Source of the DNA: Dugong dugon
Lineage: Eukaryota; Chordata; Mammalia; Sirenia; Dugongidae
DNA length: 64,000 nucleotides
Assembly (NCBI GenBank): GCA_030035585.1
Contig: CM057482.1
Coordinates: 57,726,828-57,790,827 of the forward strand
Reading direction: 5' to 3'
Shown here: positions 46,788-57,555 of the stretch, one piece after another
How the letters are laid out: every line of letters starts with the position of its first letter
How positions within the stretch are numbered: position 1 is the first letter of the stretch
Program-made: the position numbers and the translations under genes
The notes under the pieces: model-generated
What the model saw: the letters and a program-made list of their open reading frames with translations, nothing else
What the model was told of the DNA's origin: nothing
Databases searched by the model: none

Positions 46788-46809
46788 TTCTAACAGTATT
46801 AGCTAAGGA

Positions 46810-46965
46810 TGCTTTCATTGTTTCAAGAATTTAATCCCGACGATAAACCTATGAGGCTAGTGATATCTTCACCCAAGCTTTATGGTAATGGAGCTAAGGA
46901 TTAGGAAGCTCATGTCCTATTCCGAATATCATCTGCTTGGAAGTTGAGAGAACTACCATTCACAC
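46810..46965 (-). mobile_element. MIR SINE, diverged
   Basis: Antisense order: AATCCCGACGATAAACCTATGAGG, TGGAGCTAAGGATTAGGAAG. Short and diverged. Confidence 0.5.
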
Positions 46966-46969
46966 TATG

Positions 46970-47405
46970 CAAAACTAAAATAAATAGGGAATCAGTGTGA
47001 GCTATGCTGAATGACATGTCTTATACATAAAACCAATAAATTTTAAACCAATGTTGTATTTCCTTTTCTCAATGTCTTCCTTTGTAGTGGGACTTCTCAC
47101 CATTTTATTCAAAATGCCATTAAAGGTGCTATTTGTGTCTATTTTGTGGCTGAGTATGGACTTCTCAGCAACTTAAGGACACTGGGCTGTCTGTAATAAT
47201 AATAAAATGTCTGTCCTTTGTTAACAGGGATCTGGCACACTAACCCTTCAAATGGATGAATAGCTTCTTATTTTTCTTTTCATTTTGAACTTTTCCATTT
47301 CTGTCGGATATTTCAGAATTGATTTTCCTCATTCATCACAATATGGGCTACCTTATGTATCTGTAAAGAGAACCTTCTTTATGTCACATATAAAAGACTC
47401 TATCT
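46970..47405. other. Intron sequence without recognised repeat
   Basis: AT-rich, no feature seen. Confidence 0.4.
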
Positions 47406-47760
47406 GAAAGTGATGACCTTGGACTGGCACTCCCTGTTAAAGGGTCTCACCCTGCCCTGCCTTGGCGAGGCTCCCACAGGCCCAGGTGTTGGCACAGGCC
47501 CTGCTTGTCCAATGGCAGGGACCCTGGTGCAGTTTGAGAGGGTGGGAGTGCTGCCAGCAGTGGGGTCAGGCACGGTGGCACTGTGGTGGGGAGAGCCATC
47601 ACTGTGGTCAGGTAGTTGGTCACAGACCTCTTTCGGAGGATCCCTCTGGTGGTGCCGTGAGGGATGGGCATGCTGTGGGTGATGAACATAAGGGCAGACC
47701 AGACTGAATTAGGAGACACATTCGGATTTAGTTGTGGAAGTCCAGAGTGAGAATGGCCTG
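47406..47760. other. GC-rich segment of unknown nature
   Basis: About 350 bases with clearly higher GC content than their surroundings and many TG/CA dinucleotides, as if former CpGs had decayed. Overlapping frames of 90, 90 and 81 residues on both strands are open, which GC-rich text allows by chance. I do not recognise a protein or repeat family. It could be an unlisted interspersed repeat, a degraded CpG island or an old retrocopy. Confidence 0.35.
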
Positions 47761-48355
47761 GATTTGAGAAGTATAACTTAAGGAGGTGGGTGACTGCCTG
47801 TAGGCATTAAGAAGTGGAAGAAGTCAAGGTGATTCACATGCTAACAGCTTTCACCAATCCGGTAACTGTTCCTGAGCACTTGGTCAGATTCCAGTGCTGA
47901 GCTAGGTGATTGGGGCACTAGAGTCAGGTGATGGGAGCATCAGAGCCAGTAAATGGAAGTACCAGGTCCGGGTAATGAAATACCAGGGTGAAGAGAACAA
48001 ATAGACCACAGTGTTTATGGACTCACATTCCTGTGGGATAAGACATTGGACAAGCAAATACAAACTCTTGTCTTCCAGGTGTGAACAGTTCCATGAAGAA
48101 ATTGAACACATGAATGGAGCTAAACTACGAGGTTTCCTTAGATAGGGCTTGGGAAGAGAGGAAAGTAGAGGGAGCTTAGGTAGGAGTGCTTAGTGGATGC
48201 CTGATCACACCGGGCTTTCTACACTCTGATGTGGATTTTGGATTTTATTCTGATTTCAGTAGAAAACCTATGAGTGGTATTAAACAGGTAAATTATGTGA
48301 TATGGTGTACCTTTTAAAAACAATGCTGTGCCCTGGCTATGCAAAAGGCTGGAGG
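47761..48355. other. Intron sequence without recognised repeat
   Basis: No repeat, exon or RNA gene was recognised. Confidence 0.4.
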
Positions 48356-48360
48356 GCAGC

Positions 48361-48999
48361 TGTCTTAGTTATCTACTGCTGCTATAACAGAAACAGAACA
48401 AGTGGGAGGCTTTAACGAAATCTGTTTTCTCACAATTTAGGAGGCTAGAAGTCCAAATTCAGGGTGCCTGTTTTAGGAAAGGCTTTCTCTCTCTGTTGGC
48501 TCTGGGGGAAGGTCTTTGTCACTTTTCAGCTTCTGTTCCTGGGTTCCTTGGTGATCTTCGTGTGTTATGGTATCTATCTTCCCTCATCTGTGCTTCTTTG
48601 CTTTTGTGTCTGATCTGCTCCTTTTAATTCTCAAAAGTGATTGGCTTAAGACACACCCTACACTGATGTGGCCTCACTAACATAAGAAAGAAAACCCTAT
48701 TCCCAAATGGGATTACATCCACAGGTATGAAACCAAACTCACTGCAGTCAAGTGGATAGCAACACTACAGGATAGAGTAGAACTGTCCAATAGGGTTTCC
48801 AAGGTTGTAAATCTTTATGGAAACAGGCTACTGCCACATCTTTCTCCCACAGAGTGCCTGGTGGATTCAGGCAACCGAGCTTTCTGTTAGCAGCCGAGCA
48901 CTTTAACCACTGCACCACTAGGGCTCTGCCTCCAAAGGTATAGGGATTAGGGTTTACAACACATATTGGGGTGGGGGGGACACAATTTAATCCATAACA
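48361..48999 (-). mobile_element. MaLR/ERVL-type solo LTR with perfect target duplication
   Basis: Antisense LTR, TGTCTTAGTTATCTACTGCT...AATCCATAACA, with gcagc at 48356-48360 and 49000-49004. A SINE is inserted at about 48726-48930. It is the closest match to the outer LTR at 36467. Confidence 0.92.
48726..48930 (-). mobile_element. tRNA-derived SINE nested in the LTR
   Basis: Antisense long form: ACTGCAGTCAAGTGGATAGC tail, GAACTGTCCAATAGGGTTTC, CTACTGCCACATCTTTCTCC, head TAGCAGCCGAGCACTTTAAC and CACCACTAGGGCTC. LTR sequence (CACAGGTAT / CCAAAGGTATAGGG) resumes after it. Confidence 0.9.
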
Positions 49000-49289
49000 G
49001 CAGCCTTGCCTCCCATTCCCAGGGCAGTGATTGCCTTTATGAATATTTTGCAGTTTTGCTCTTTTATAAGGGTTTGTCACTTTCCATGTGTCCTTGGCTT
49101 GCTACTGGCCACTAAACTGAAGCCTCAACTCCTTTCTCATGGGTTGGGCAAGACTCAGGGTCCCTGCAGGGCTCTGACTTTCCCCCAGGAGTACCCAGGT
49201 TCTCCCTATGTACAGCTGCCTGGTTCTATCAACATGATTACCGCTGCCACCCATTGAGAGCTCTCCCCAGTTAGGTTCTGCTTCATACT

Positions 49290-49440
49290 CTATCACCAGT
49301 CTCAGAATACCCTGCAAGCTAGGGATTATAGTTCCCATTTAGTAATCAAGAACATGGGAGCCTGCCTGAAGGGAGTAAGCAGAGCAGGACTTGAATCTGA
49401 AGTCTCAGGGATCTGAGTCCTGTTCTGAGACGCGAGGCTG
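49290..49440 (-). mobile_element. MIR SINE
   Basis: Antisense order: ATACCCTGCAAGCTAGGGAT, TATAGTTCCCATTTAGTAAT, GAGTAAGCAGAGCAGGACTT, GAATCTGAAGTCTCAGG. Confidence 0.65.
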
Positions 49441-49449
49441 CTCACCAGC

Positions 49450-50090
49450 ATCAAGGGAGCTGTAGCTGGAGTGCAACCAACTGGGCTACCTTTCTTATGC
49501 TTCTGGGGTGGGGGTGTCTCTCAGGGTAGGAAGCTGGACACACCCCAAGGCTGAGAGAGACTTACAGAGACGAGAGCAGCTGTGCCTCCCAGTATGCCAC
49601 ATACTCCCACTGGTGGCACCTGTCACAATGTCAACTCCTGCTGGCCGTTGCACCCATTTAAGGCCTTGAGTGAGCTCTTCAGGGTCTGTGAGTCTGAAAG
49701 TCAATATGAACACCAAGCATAATGGCACCCTCATAGCCACTATGCAAGGGTGGCCAAGATAACCCACATAGGTGATCATCACTGGGTTCACACCTGGCAT
49801 GGACAGGTGAAGGGAGGGGTGGAGCCATCAGGGGCTGGGATGCTCTGAGTAGCAGCTGCATAGAATGGGAGAGGGGTAACATTTGGGGATGTCAGGTCTT
49901 GGGGCAGGGCCTTTAGCGTTCTTTTTCTTGAACACATTCTAGTGCCTGAACTATGCTAGGCACAGAACACTAAATAAATGTGTGCAATGGATGCGCACAC
50001 CACTGTCCTTTGAATTTAGATTTGAAGGCTGCAGTCCTAAGGCTGCTTTCTAATACTAACTACTAGTTTCATATTAGGCAAGTGTCTGTG
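49450..50090. other. Intron sequence, partly ancient repeat
   Basis: TAGTGCCTGAACTATGCTAGG with AATAAATGTGTGCAATGGAT (49938-49995) looks like a MIR/L2-type 3' end. The rest has no recognised feature. Confidence 0.4.
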
Positions 50091-50094
50091 GTAG

Positions 50095-50182
50095 GTGTGT
50101 ATATACATATATGTGCATACATATATATATGGATGATATGATGTATATGTGTGTGTGTATATATATGTATATATATATAATT
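50095..50182. repeat. (TA/TG)n microsatellite
   Basis: Alternating TATA/TGTG pyrimidine-purine runs lie immediately before the tail of the old L1. Confidence 0.8.
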
Positions 50183-50339
50183 TTATTTTTTTATTGTGGT
50201 AAAATTTATATAATAAAGCGTTTTCCATTTTAACTATTTTTAAGTATACAATTCAGTGGCATTCAATTATTTTCATCCTGTTTTGCAACCATCACCACTA
50301 TCCATTTCCAAATGTTTTTCATCCCCCTAAACAGAAACT

Positions 50340-50494
50340 AGGAGCCTTTGTGGCATAGTGGCTAAAAGACCGCAAGTTCGAATCCACCAGCCGCTCCTTG
50401 GAAACCCTATGGGGCAGCTCTACTCTGTCCTGTAAGATCGCTAAGAGTTGGAATTAACTCAGTGGCAATGAGTTTGGTTTTTGTTTTTGTTTTG
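50340..50494 (+). mobile_element. tRNA-derived SINE (short form)
   Basis: GGAGCCTTTGTGGCATAGTG, the B box in CGCAAGTTCGAATCCACCAG, GGAAACCCTATGGGGCAGCT, then a TTTG-rich end. The target duplication aaacagaaact (50329-50339) and aaacagaagct (50495-50505) has one mismatch. Confidence 0.92.
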
Positions 50495-50506
50495 AAACAG
50501 AAGCTT

Positions 50507-51306
50507 AGGAACCCTGTAGCACAATTAAGCACTTAGCTGCTAACCAGAAGGTCAGTAGTTCAAACCTACCAGCACTTCTGTGGGAGAAAAGACCTGGCAG
50601 TCTACTCTCATAAAGGTTACAGCCTAGCCCTTTCATGATTGAATTTCTTTGTGTTGTGATTTTTTTGTTGATGGCATGTGTTTTCAGTAGTGGAATGCAT
50701 GCAGATTAATGGAGTGTGTTTAAAATTTTGGTTGGTAATATGGATTTTGAGAGATATTATGTGGGAATACATGTTCCCACCGGTCCCTGGCAGCACTCTG
50801 GTGCCATGATTTGTGGGACAATCTGTCCCAACGATCCCAGGACGCATGAATAATTGTGGACACCTTTCCTTTTGTTACATTGGGCACCTCTGGTTTTCTA
50901 AATATGACATAAAAAAATAAAAACAAAACCTGTCAGGGCTCCCTGACTATCACACAGAAAACCATAAATATGCTTACAAGGCTTACCCAGCTGTAAAAAA
51001 ACCAAAAGAGACAAAAGTTAGACCCAATCACACTACCTCGATGGTACTGCCTAGTACCTAAGCCCTCTACTCCAGCGGTTTTGCACCAACAAACATTTCC
51101 TTCATTTTTCACTGTTACACAAGTTCCCACTGGAGGCTGCAAATACTTTTCATGGGAAAAGTAGCCTCTCAAGAAACATGACGGGTGGAAAATGTGTATG
51201 GGCAACTATATATCCCAAGGATGATGAAAGGGCTAGGAAACCCTATTGGGCAGTTCTACTCTGTTATATAGGGTCACTATGAGTCAGAATCAACTTGATG
51301 GCACAA
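50507..51306 (+). mobile_element. tRNA-derived SINE split by a DNA-transposon-like insertion
   Basis: The left half is 50507-50627 (AGGAACCCTGTAGCACAATT, GCTAACCAGAAGGTCAGTAG, GGGAGAAAAGACCTGGCAG, ending TTACAGCCTAG). The right half is 51233-51306 (CTAGGAAACCCTATTGGGCA, CTATGAGTCAGAATCAACTT). Joined across the duplicated CTAG, they give one normal long-form SINE. Confidence 0.9.
50628..51232. mobile_element. Non-autonomous DNA transposon with terminal inverted repeats (piggyBac-like?)
   Basis: A 605-bp insert divides the SINE. Its ends are inverted: the left starts CCCTTTCATGAT and the right, reverse-complemented, starts CCCTTTCATCAT (11 of 12 match). A 4-bp CTAG is duplicated at 50624-50627 and 51233-51236. 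Restoring the site gives the SINE text ACAGCCTAGGAAAC (other SINE copies read ACAGCCTTGGAAAC). No transposase-like frame is present. CCC(T)-type ends and a 4-bp duplication suggest piggyBac, but piggyBac duplicates TTAA, so the family is uncertain. An inner GGGACAATCTGTCCC palindrome (about 50816-50830) is also present. Confidence 0.75.
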
Positions 51307-51800
51307 TAAAATCTCAGTGCCCCTTAAATAATAACTCCCCATTTCATCCCTCCCTCCTGCTCTTGTTAACCACTAATAAACTTTGGTGTCTATGGATTTG
51401 CCTATTCTAGATATTTCGTGTAAGTGGAATTATACAATATTTGTTCTCTTGTGATTGACTTCACTCAGCATGATGTTTTCAAGATTCATTCATGTTGTGG
51501 CATGTATTAAGACTTCATTTATCTTTATGGATGAATAATATTCCATTGCATGGATATACCACATTTGTTTCTCCATTCATTTGCTGATGGATTCTTGGAT
51601 TGTTTCCACCTTTTGGCAATAGTGAATGCTACAAATGAACATTGGTGTACAAGTATCTTTTGGAGTCTCTGCTTTCAAGTCTTTTGGGTGTATACCTAGG
51701 AGTGGAATTCCTGGATCAAATGGTAATTCTGTGTATAACCTTTTGAGGAACTGCCAGACTTTTCCACAGCAGCTGCATCATTTTATATTCCCACCAGCAA

Positions 51801-54500
51801 TGGATGCTATGGCATGTATTTTTAACCAGAGAAGTATTTTGGGTGCCTTGTCTCACTGAGCAAGTTGGATAGGGGAGAATCAGCAACATATCTAATAGAG
51901 AAGAAAATTAAACACAATGCATGCTTCTGTGATTCTCTCCAGATTCCTTCCAGGCAGTTCAAACTGCTAGTATGATTTAGGTTTTTGCAAAAGATACTGC
52001 ATTTCAAAAGCATGTAGGTTTAATATCATCTCCCAGAGCAGCAATGTTATGACTGAGATTATTTCCCTAACCAAGGGTCTGATCTTCCAAGAAATTTTTA
52101 ATAAAAATAACCACAAATATAATTTAAAATAAACTACAATGGAAGTAACTTACACTATGAAGTTAGGAACTTTCTCAGGTATACAGAGAAACCACCTGGC
52201 ATAACGTCAATATCAGTGTCAGTCATTTATTTTGGAAAGAAAATGCTTGGAACAGGATGTAGACACTAGGCAACAGTACTTGACTGCTACAGAAGGGCTG
52301 AGATTCTCATGTTCATAAGCAGGGATGTTAATGAAAAGCAGACTTACCCTCACCTTAGATATCCCAACAGTGGGAGCCACTCCCTTGTTGGCTAGAGCCC
52401 GAGGCTCCCAGGTCACTGCTTGGAGACTTAGTAAAAGAAGTTTATATACAGGCAGGAAGCTGGAACCAGAGACCTCCAGTTCCATAAAGTGAAGATGTTA
52501 CGAAGACATCAGAAAGAACCTTCCACAGCACTGAGTTTGAATCTTAAATCCCAAATCAACTTTTCAACTTGATTCTGAGTGAGACTCCTGTTTAATAACA
52601 GTGTGTTAAAAGTGTCAGGAAAGCACTGAGTTTTCTTTTGTCAGTGTTTTGTAGTCTTTTAAGAGGCAGAACTATAGTCCTGAGGCCTGTTTTAAAAGAA
52701 AGATCAGACCCTATGGGCGGGAAGGAATGCTGACCTTCATATTTGTCTCCTTAGAGGCTGGCAATGATGGTTCTTGATGGTCCAGTTATGCTTCTGGGGC
52801 TGAGAACCACCCCTGAAAGCCTAGTGAGGGTGAGACTCTGTCCCTGTGGAGCAGAGCCATGAGTCAGGTGTGGACACGAGCAGCCCTACTCCCAGTCACT
52901 GGGGAAAAGGAACGTTTGCCTGCAGCAGCCTTTCTAGTCTCTTAAAAAGCTAATGCCCTATGATTTTATGAGTCTGACCCAAAAAGGAAATTTGATTTTC
53001 TAATGCTGAAGAAACTCTTTTAAAAATTAATTTTGCCAATGATTTGCAATCAGTCACCTTTTGTTTCTGTGCTCTCTAATCTGCCCGATCTGCTCTTTCA
53101 TGAAATGCATGCTAAAGATAGACTTGTCCTTGGAACTGTAGAAGGAAATGAAAATGAATTGGAGTTATCCAAGAAAGCAGTAAAACACTATTTTGTTTTA
53201 TTTCTTCTTCTTTTTTTTTTTTGTCTGAAAAGTTATAACTTAGAGATTTTTTGAAACACTTAAATGAAGACAGGAATTAATGTTTAGGCATTTGAAAGCA
53301 ATTAATATGAAATTTAAAAAATGACCGTGTGACATCAGCTTCCTTTATTCTCCTTCTATAATTGCTCAGCCTTAGAGTACCTCTGTGGTCCTGATGGGAT
53401 TGTCCAGTATGAGCCAGGACTCCACTGGCCTTGTCTCTACGTGGAGTTGGGCCCTGGCTGGTGACCTCTCAGACCATGATAAAACCCTTCCATATGTAAG
53501 CATCATTTGTAGACTGCATTTGCTGAGATATTCCCTCCCTTTTTGTCAGAGTTTGAAGAGGGAGAATTTTAGAGGCTATACCATTACAAATTCTCCTTCT
53601 TGCATAGAAATTTCTGTAATTTTATAAATATTGTGAGTTTTGTTTTTTTAACCTAAGCTCTGGACATGATTTCTAACTTTTTTCCAGAATATCATTTAGT
53701 TATCCAGTAAATATCTCTCATTTAATAAGTTATTCATGGAACATCTTAACGTATCCTCTAAATAAATTTCTCCTCCTTGGAATCCATATCATTAGCAGCA
53801 TGTTCATTTACTATGTCGGTCAGCCCAGCAAACAAGCAGACAATCAAATTTGGGAGCATCTTTGACCTTTTACTTCTCGTTTCTATCTTGTCACCAGGTA
53901 TGCTGGCCATGTGATTCTACCCTTATGAAGTTTGAACTCTAGCCTGTCTCAAAATCTACAGGACAGCATAGCAGTGGTGAGGTGGAGTTAAGCCCACAAC
54001 TTGAGTCTGCAGGGAGAGGTTATTGCAGACCTCTCTGATAAAGGTTCAAGAGCTCTTCTGATAGATCTTCATATGGCTGCAGGAAGGACAACGTCCTTCA
54101 AAACACCCCCGTTCTCCATGCAGTGCAGGTCTTTTTCTTGGTCTTGTTTTGGTGTGTTTGATTTCTTCAGAGGACGCAAAGGCATAGAGCCAAAGCTGAG
54201 CTTAGCGAATGTGGTTCTTGAGTGGTCGGACCTGTGTGTGAGGACAAGGCACACTATGGCCTAGCTGGATGCAGGGGTCTTCTCAGGGACATGCCCCTCT
54301 AGTCCCCACTCGCATCTGCTGATGGGACATCATTATTTTTCACCTGGACCAGATACCCTAAAACCTTGCACAGAACCCAAGTAGGTAAAACAGATGGAAG
54401 TTGGAGTGTCTCTGATGTGTGTAAGAGAAAGGAACTGGGCCGTACCCATCCAGCCTTCTCGAGTTACCTCAAGGAGCATACACCTCCCAGGGGACATGAA
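51801..54500. other. Intron sequence, largely unassigned
   Basis: About 2.7 kb without a recognised repeat, exon or RNA gene. Open frames of 60-90 residues (for example 52219-52485, 54001-54264) show no domain. Confidence 0.4.
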
Positions 54501-54617
54501 GCCCAGTCTGAAAGCCCCTGGCCTCAAACACTACAGACCCTCTGACATGCCCTTCTTCATTCCTCCACTGCATGGCTGCCAAGGCATCTTCCAAAATGGG
54601 CAAGTGGGCCAGCCCTC
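54501..54617 (+). mobile_element. Probable L2 fragment, left of the L1
   Basis: CCTTCTTCATTCCTCCACTG, GCCAAGGCATCTTCCAAAAT. The text continues after the L1 at 56095 in the style of an L2 LINE. Diverged, low certainty. Confidence 0.4.
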
Positions 54618-54632
54618 TGCTAAAAACCTTTT
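54618..54632. repeat. Target-site duplication, left copy, of the L1 at 54633
   Basis: tgctaaaaacctttt, identical to 56080-56094. Confidence 0.93.
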
Positions 54633-56079
54633 TTTTTTTTTCTTTTTATTGTTGTGCTTTAAGTGAAAGTTTACAATTGAAGTGAGTCTCTTATACAAAA
54701 ATTTATACAGACATTGTTTTGTGACCCTATACTGTGACAGCACACTCTTCCTTTCCACCCCGGATTTCCCGTGTCCGTTCAACCAGTTGCTGACCCTCTC
54801 TGCCTTCTCATCTCGCCTCCAGACAAGAGCTGCTCATTTAATCTCAATTTAATCTCATGTGTCAACTTGAGCTAAGAAGCACACTCTTCACGAGTATCAT
54901 TTTATGTCCCATAGTCCAGTCTAATCTTTGTCTGAAGAGTTGGCCCCGGGAATGGTTTTAGTTTTGGGCTACCAGAAAGCCCAGGGGCCATGTCTTCCAG
55001 GGTCCCTCCAGTCTCAATTAAACCATTAAATCTGGTCTTTTTCCTAGAATTTGAGTTCTGCACCCCACTTTTCTCCTGTTCTGTCAGGGACTTTCTGCTG
55101 TGTTCCCTGTCAAGGCGGTCACTGTGGTAGCCGGGCACCATCTAGTTCTTCTGGTCTCAGGCTGATGAAGTGTCTGGTTTATGTGGCCCTTTCTGTCTCT
55201 TGGGCTAATACTTTCCTTGCGACTTTGGTGTTCTTCATTATTCTTTACTCCAGGTGGGTTGGGACCAGTTGATACATCTTAGATGGCCGCTGGCTAGCTT
55301 TTAAGACCCCAGATGCCACTCACCAAAGTGGGATGCAGAACATTTTCTTAAAAAACTTTGTTATGCCAGTTGACCTAGATGTCCCCTGAAAGCATGGTCC
55401 TCAGACCCCCTCCCCTGTTACTCTGTTCATCAAAGTGTTTGGTAGTGTTCAGGAAATTTCCTAGCTTTGGTTTAGTCCAGTTGTGCTGACTTCCCTTGTA
55501 GTATGCGCTGTCCTTCCCTTCACCTAAGATAATTCTTGTCTACTTTCTAGTTAGTGAATAACCCTCTCCCTCCCTCCCCACCCTCGAACCATCAAAGAAT
55601 GTTTTTTTCTGTGTTTAAACCTTTTCTTGGGTTTTTATAATAGCGGTCTTATACAATATTTGTCCTTTTGCAACTGACTAAGTTCACTCAGCATAGTACC
55701 TTCCAGATTCCTCCATGTTTTGCTTCCCGGCTTCATTGTTGTTCTTTATCGTTGTGTAGTATTCCATTGTGTGAATATGCCATGATTTATTTATCCATTC
55801 ATCCCTTGATGAGCACCTAGATTTTTTCCATCTTTTTGCTATCGTGAACAATGCTGCAATGAACACGGGTGTGCATATATCTTATTCGTGTGACGGCTCT
55901 TAATTCTCTAGGATATATTGCAAGGAGCAGGATTCCTGGATCGTATGGTACTTCTATTTCTAGCTTTTTAAGTAAGCACCAAATCAATTTCCATAGTGGT
56001 TTACCATTTTACATTCCCACCAACAGTGTGTAAGTGTTCCAGTCTTTCCACAACCTCTCTAACACTTACTATTTTGTGT
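54633..56079 (-). mobile_element. 5'-truncated L1
   Basis: 1.45 kb antisense: T-rich tail, 3' UTR of the type at 33875 and 38141, then the ORF2 C-terminal segment (55866-55684 reads MFIAALFTIAKRWKKSRC and INKSWHIHTMEYYTTIKNNN) and a little more upstream. A perfect 15-bp target duplication makes this one of the cleaner insertions in the window. Confidence 0.94.
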
Positions 56080-56094
56080 TGCTAAAAACCTTTT

Positions 56095-56645
56095 GAGGAT
56101 GCCTGGTGATCATTTCATGTCCCAGCTGACTCACCTTCCCTGGGTGACATCCTTGCTTTCTCTCCTCCCCTCCCACCATGTCCAGTATATCACCAAATCT
56201 TGCCGGTGTAGCTGCTGCAAGAGCCTTCCCATAGCTCTTGCTTTCCTCTCCCTGGGTATAAATGAGCTTCTGAGACATGGGCTAACTGCAATGCCTCCTG
56301 CCCAAATCTTCTCAAAGGCCCCCACTGCTGCCAATATAAGCTCCAAACTCTTTGGGGGCTCTTACTGTCTTTCCAGCCCCAAGTCAGTGTTACCTCTCCC
56401 AAGAAGACCATCGTGATCACTCCAGGTGGGACGGTGCCTCTCCTTGGTATGGCTACCACACCCTGTTCTCATGTGTGGCAACTCACTTACTTCTTATCAT
56501 TGTAAACTTTTTATCTGTGGGTTTGTGTGTTCAGTGAGTCATAAGTTGTCAAAGCAGATGCCCCGTATTTGATCTCCAGCCACTGGCATAATGACCGACC
56601 CTTTGTGGGTGCTTAATAAAGTGCTCAATAACTGCCTTTTTTTCT
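56095..56645 (+). mobile_element. Probable L2 3' end
   Basis: CATTGTAAACTTTTTATCTG, then GTGGGTGCTTAATAAAGTGC near 56605. The sequence has the composition and order of the L2 3' region and continues the fragment left of the L1. Frames in it are chance. Confidence 0.5.
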
Positions 56646-56904
56646 TTTTCTTTTTTTTAGCTGAACTGAACTACCCTGCTCATGCTCCTTCCTCTGGAAG
56701 TTCTTTCCTGCCTGTGAAATTATTCCCATCTTTCCATCCCAACTCTAATCCCTAGCAAGTCATTAGTAAAGCTTTCCTTAGTAAAGTCCAGTAGAATTGT
56801 TAATTGAATTGAGTTCAGTGGGGCACAACTCAGGACAACATAACATTTTTTCATTTTTTCCTGTTGGTTTATGTAAGTAAGAATTTCCCCATCAGTGTGT
56901 AATT

Positions 56905-57345
56905 GAATATGTATTAGTTGCCTGTTGCTGTGTAACAAATTACCCCAAAACTTAGTGGCTTAAAACAACACATTTATTATTTCACAGTCATTTCCTCCTG
57001 GGCTGTTGGATGAGAGTCTCGGTTGCTCACAGGCCTTTTCCTTATGTGAACCTGTCCATGGGTAGCTTACCACCTGGCAGCTGGCTTTATCAGAGAGAGT
57101 TCTATGAGGGAATGATGGAGAGAGAGGGAGAGAGAGAAAGAAGGCTTGAGACAGAGAGAAATGCATTTTTTATCATCTAATAGCAGAAGTGACATCCCAT
57201 CACCTTGCCATATTCTGTGCCTTAGAATCCATCACTAGGTCTGCCCCATGCACACGGGGAGGAGGTTACACAAGGGGTAGAATGCTAGTAGGAGGGGTTT
57301 GGGGAGCCTGTTTAGAAGCTGACCACGAAACACCTGCTTGCACTA
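56905..57345 (-). mobile_element. MLT1-type MaLR LTR (ancient)
   Basis: Antisense: GTATTAGTTGCCTGTTGCTG, TAACAAATTACCCCAAAACT, TAGTGGCTTAAAACAACACA, GGCAGCTGGCTTTATCAGAG, GAAGTGACATCCCATCACCT. This is the MLT1 layout shared by placental mammals and is more diverged than the LTRs with visible duplications. Confidence 0.8.
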
Positions 57346-57555
57346 GTCACTGTGCTAAGAACAAAAATAGACGTGATCTCTAAAGTGAAGGTGATTAAGG
57401 CTAGAATGTGGAGCAGTCATGAATTCACATAATCACTAAAATAGATTATTATGTATATTGAGATGAGGTACTTGAAAAAATGGAACCAGAAGCCTTGAAG
57501 GGATGTTATGGAGGAGCTTGACTGAGATCAGGGATTGCAAAAGGCCTTGTGAGGA

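Larger units (their letters stand above)
50183..51800 (-). mobile_element. Old L1 3' end, interrupted
   Basis: Antisense L1 3' UTR text: TTATTGTGGTAAAATTTATA, CAATTCAGTGGCATTCAATT, ATCACCACTATCCATTTCC. The ORF2 end follows: GTGATTGACTTCACTCAGCA, AATATTCCATTGCATGGATA. It belongs to an older L1 class than the other truncated copies. Two SINEs (50340-50494 and 50507-51306) sit inside it. Confidence 0.8.
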
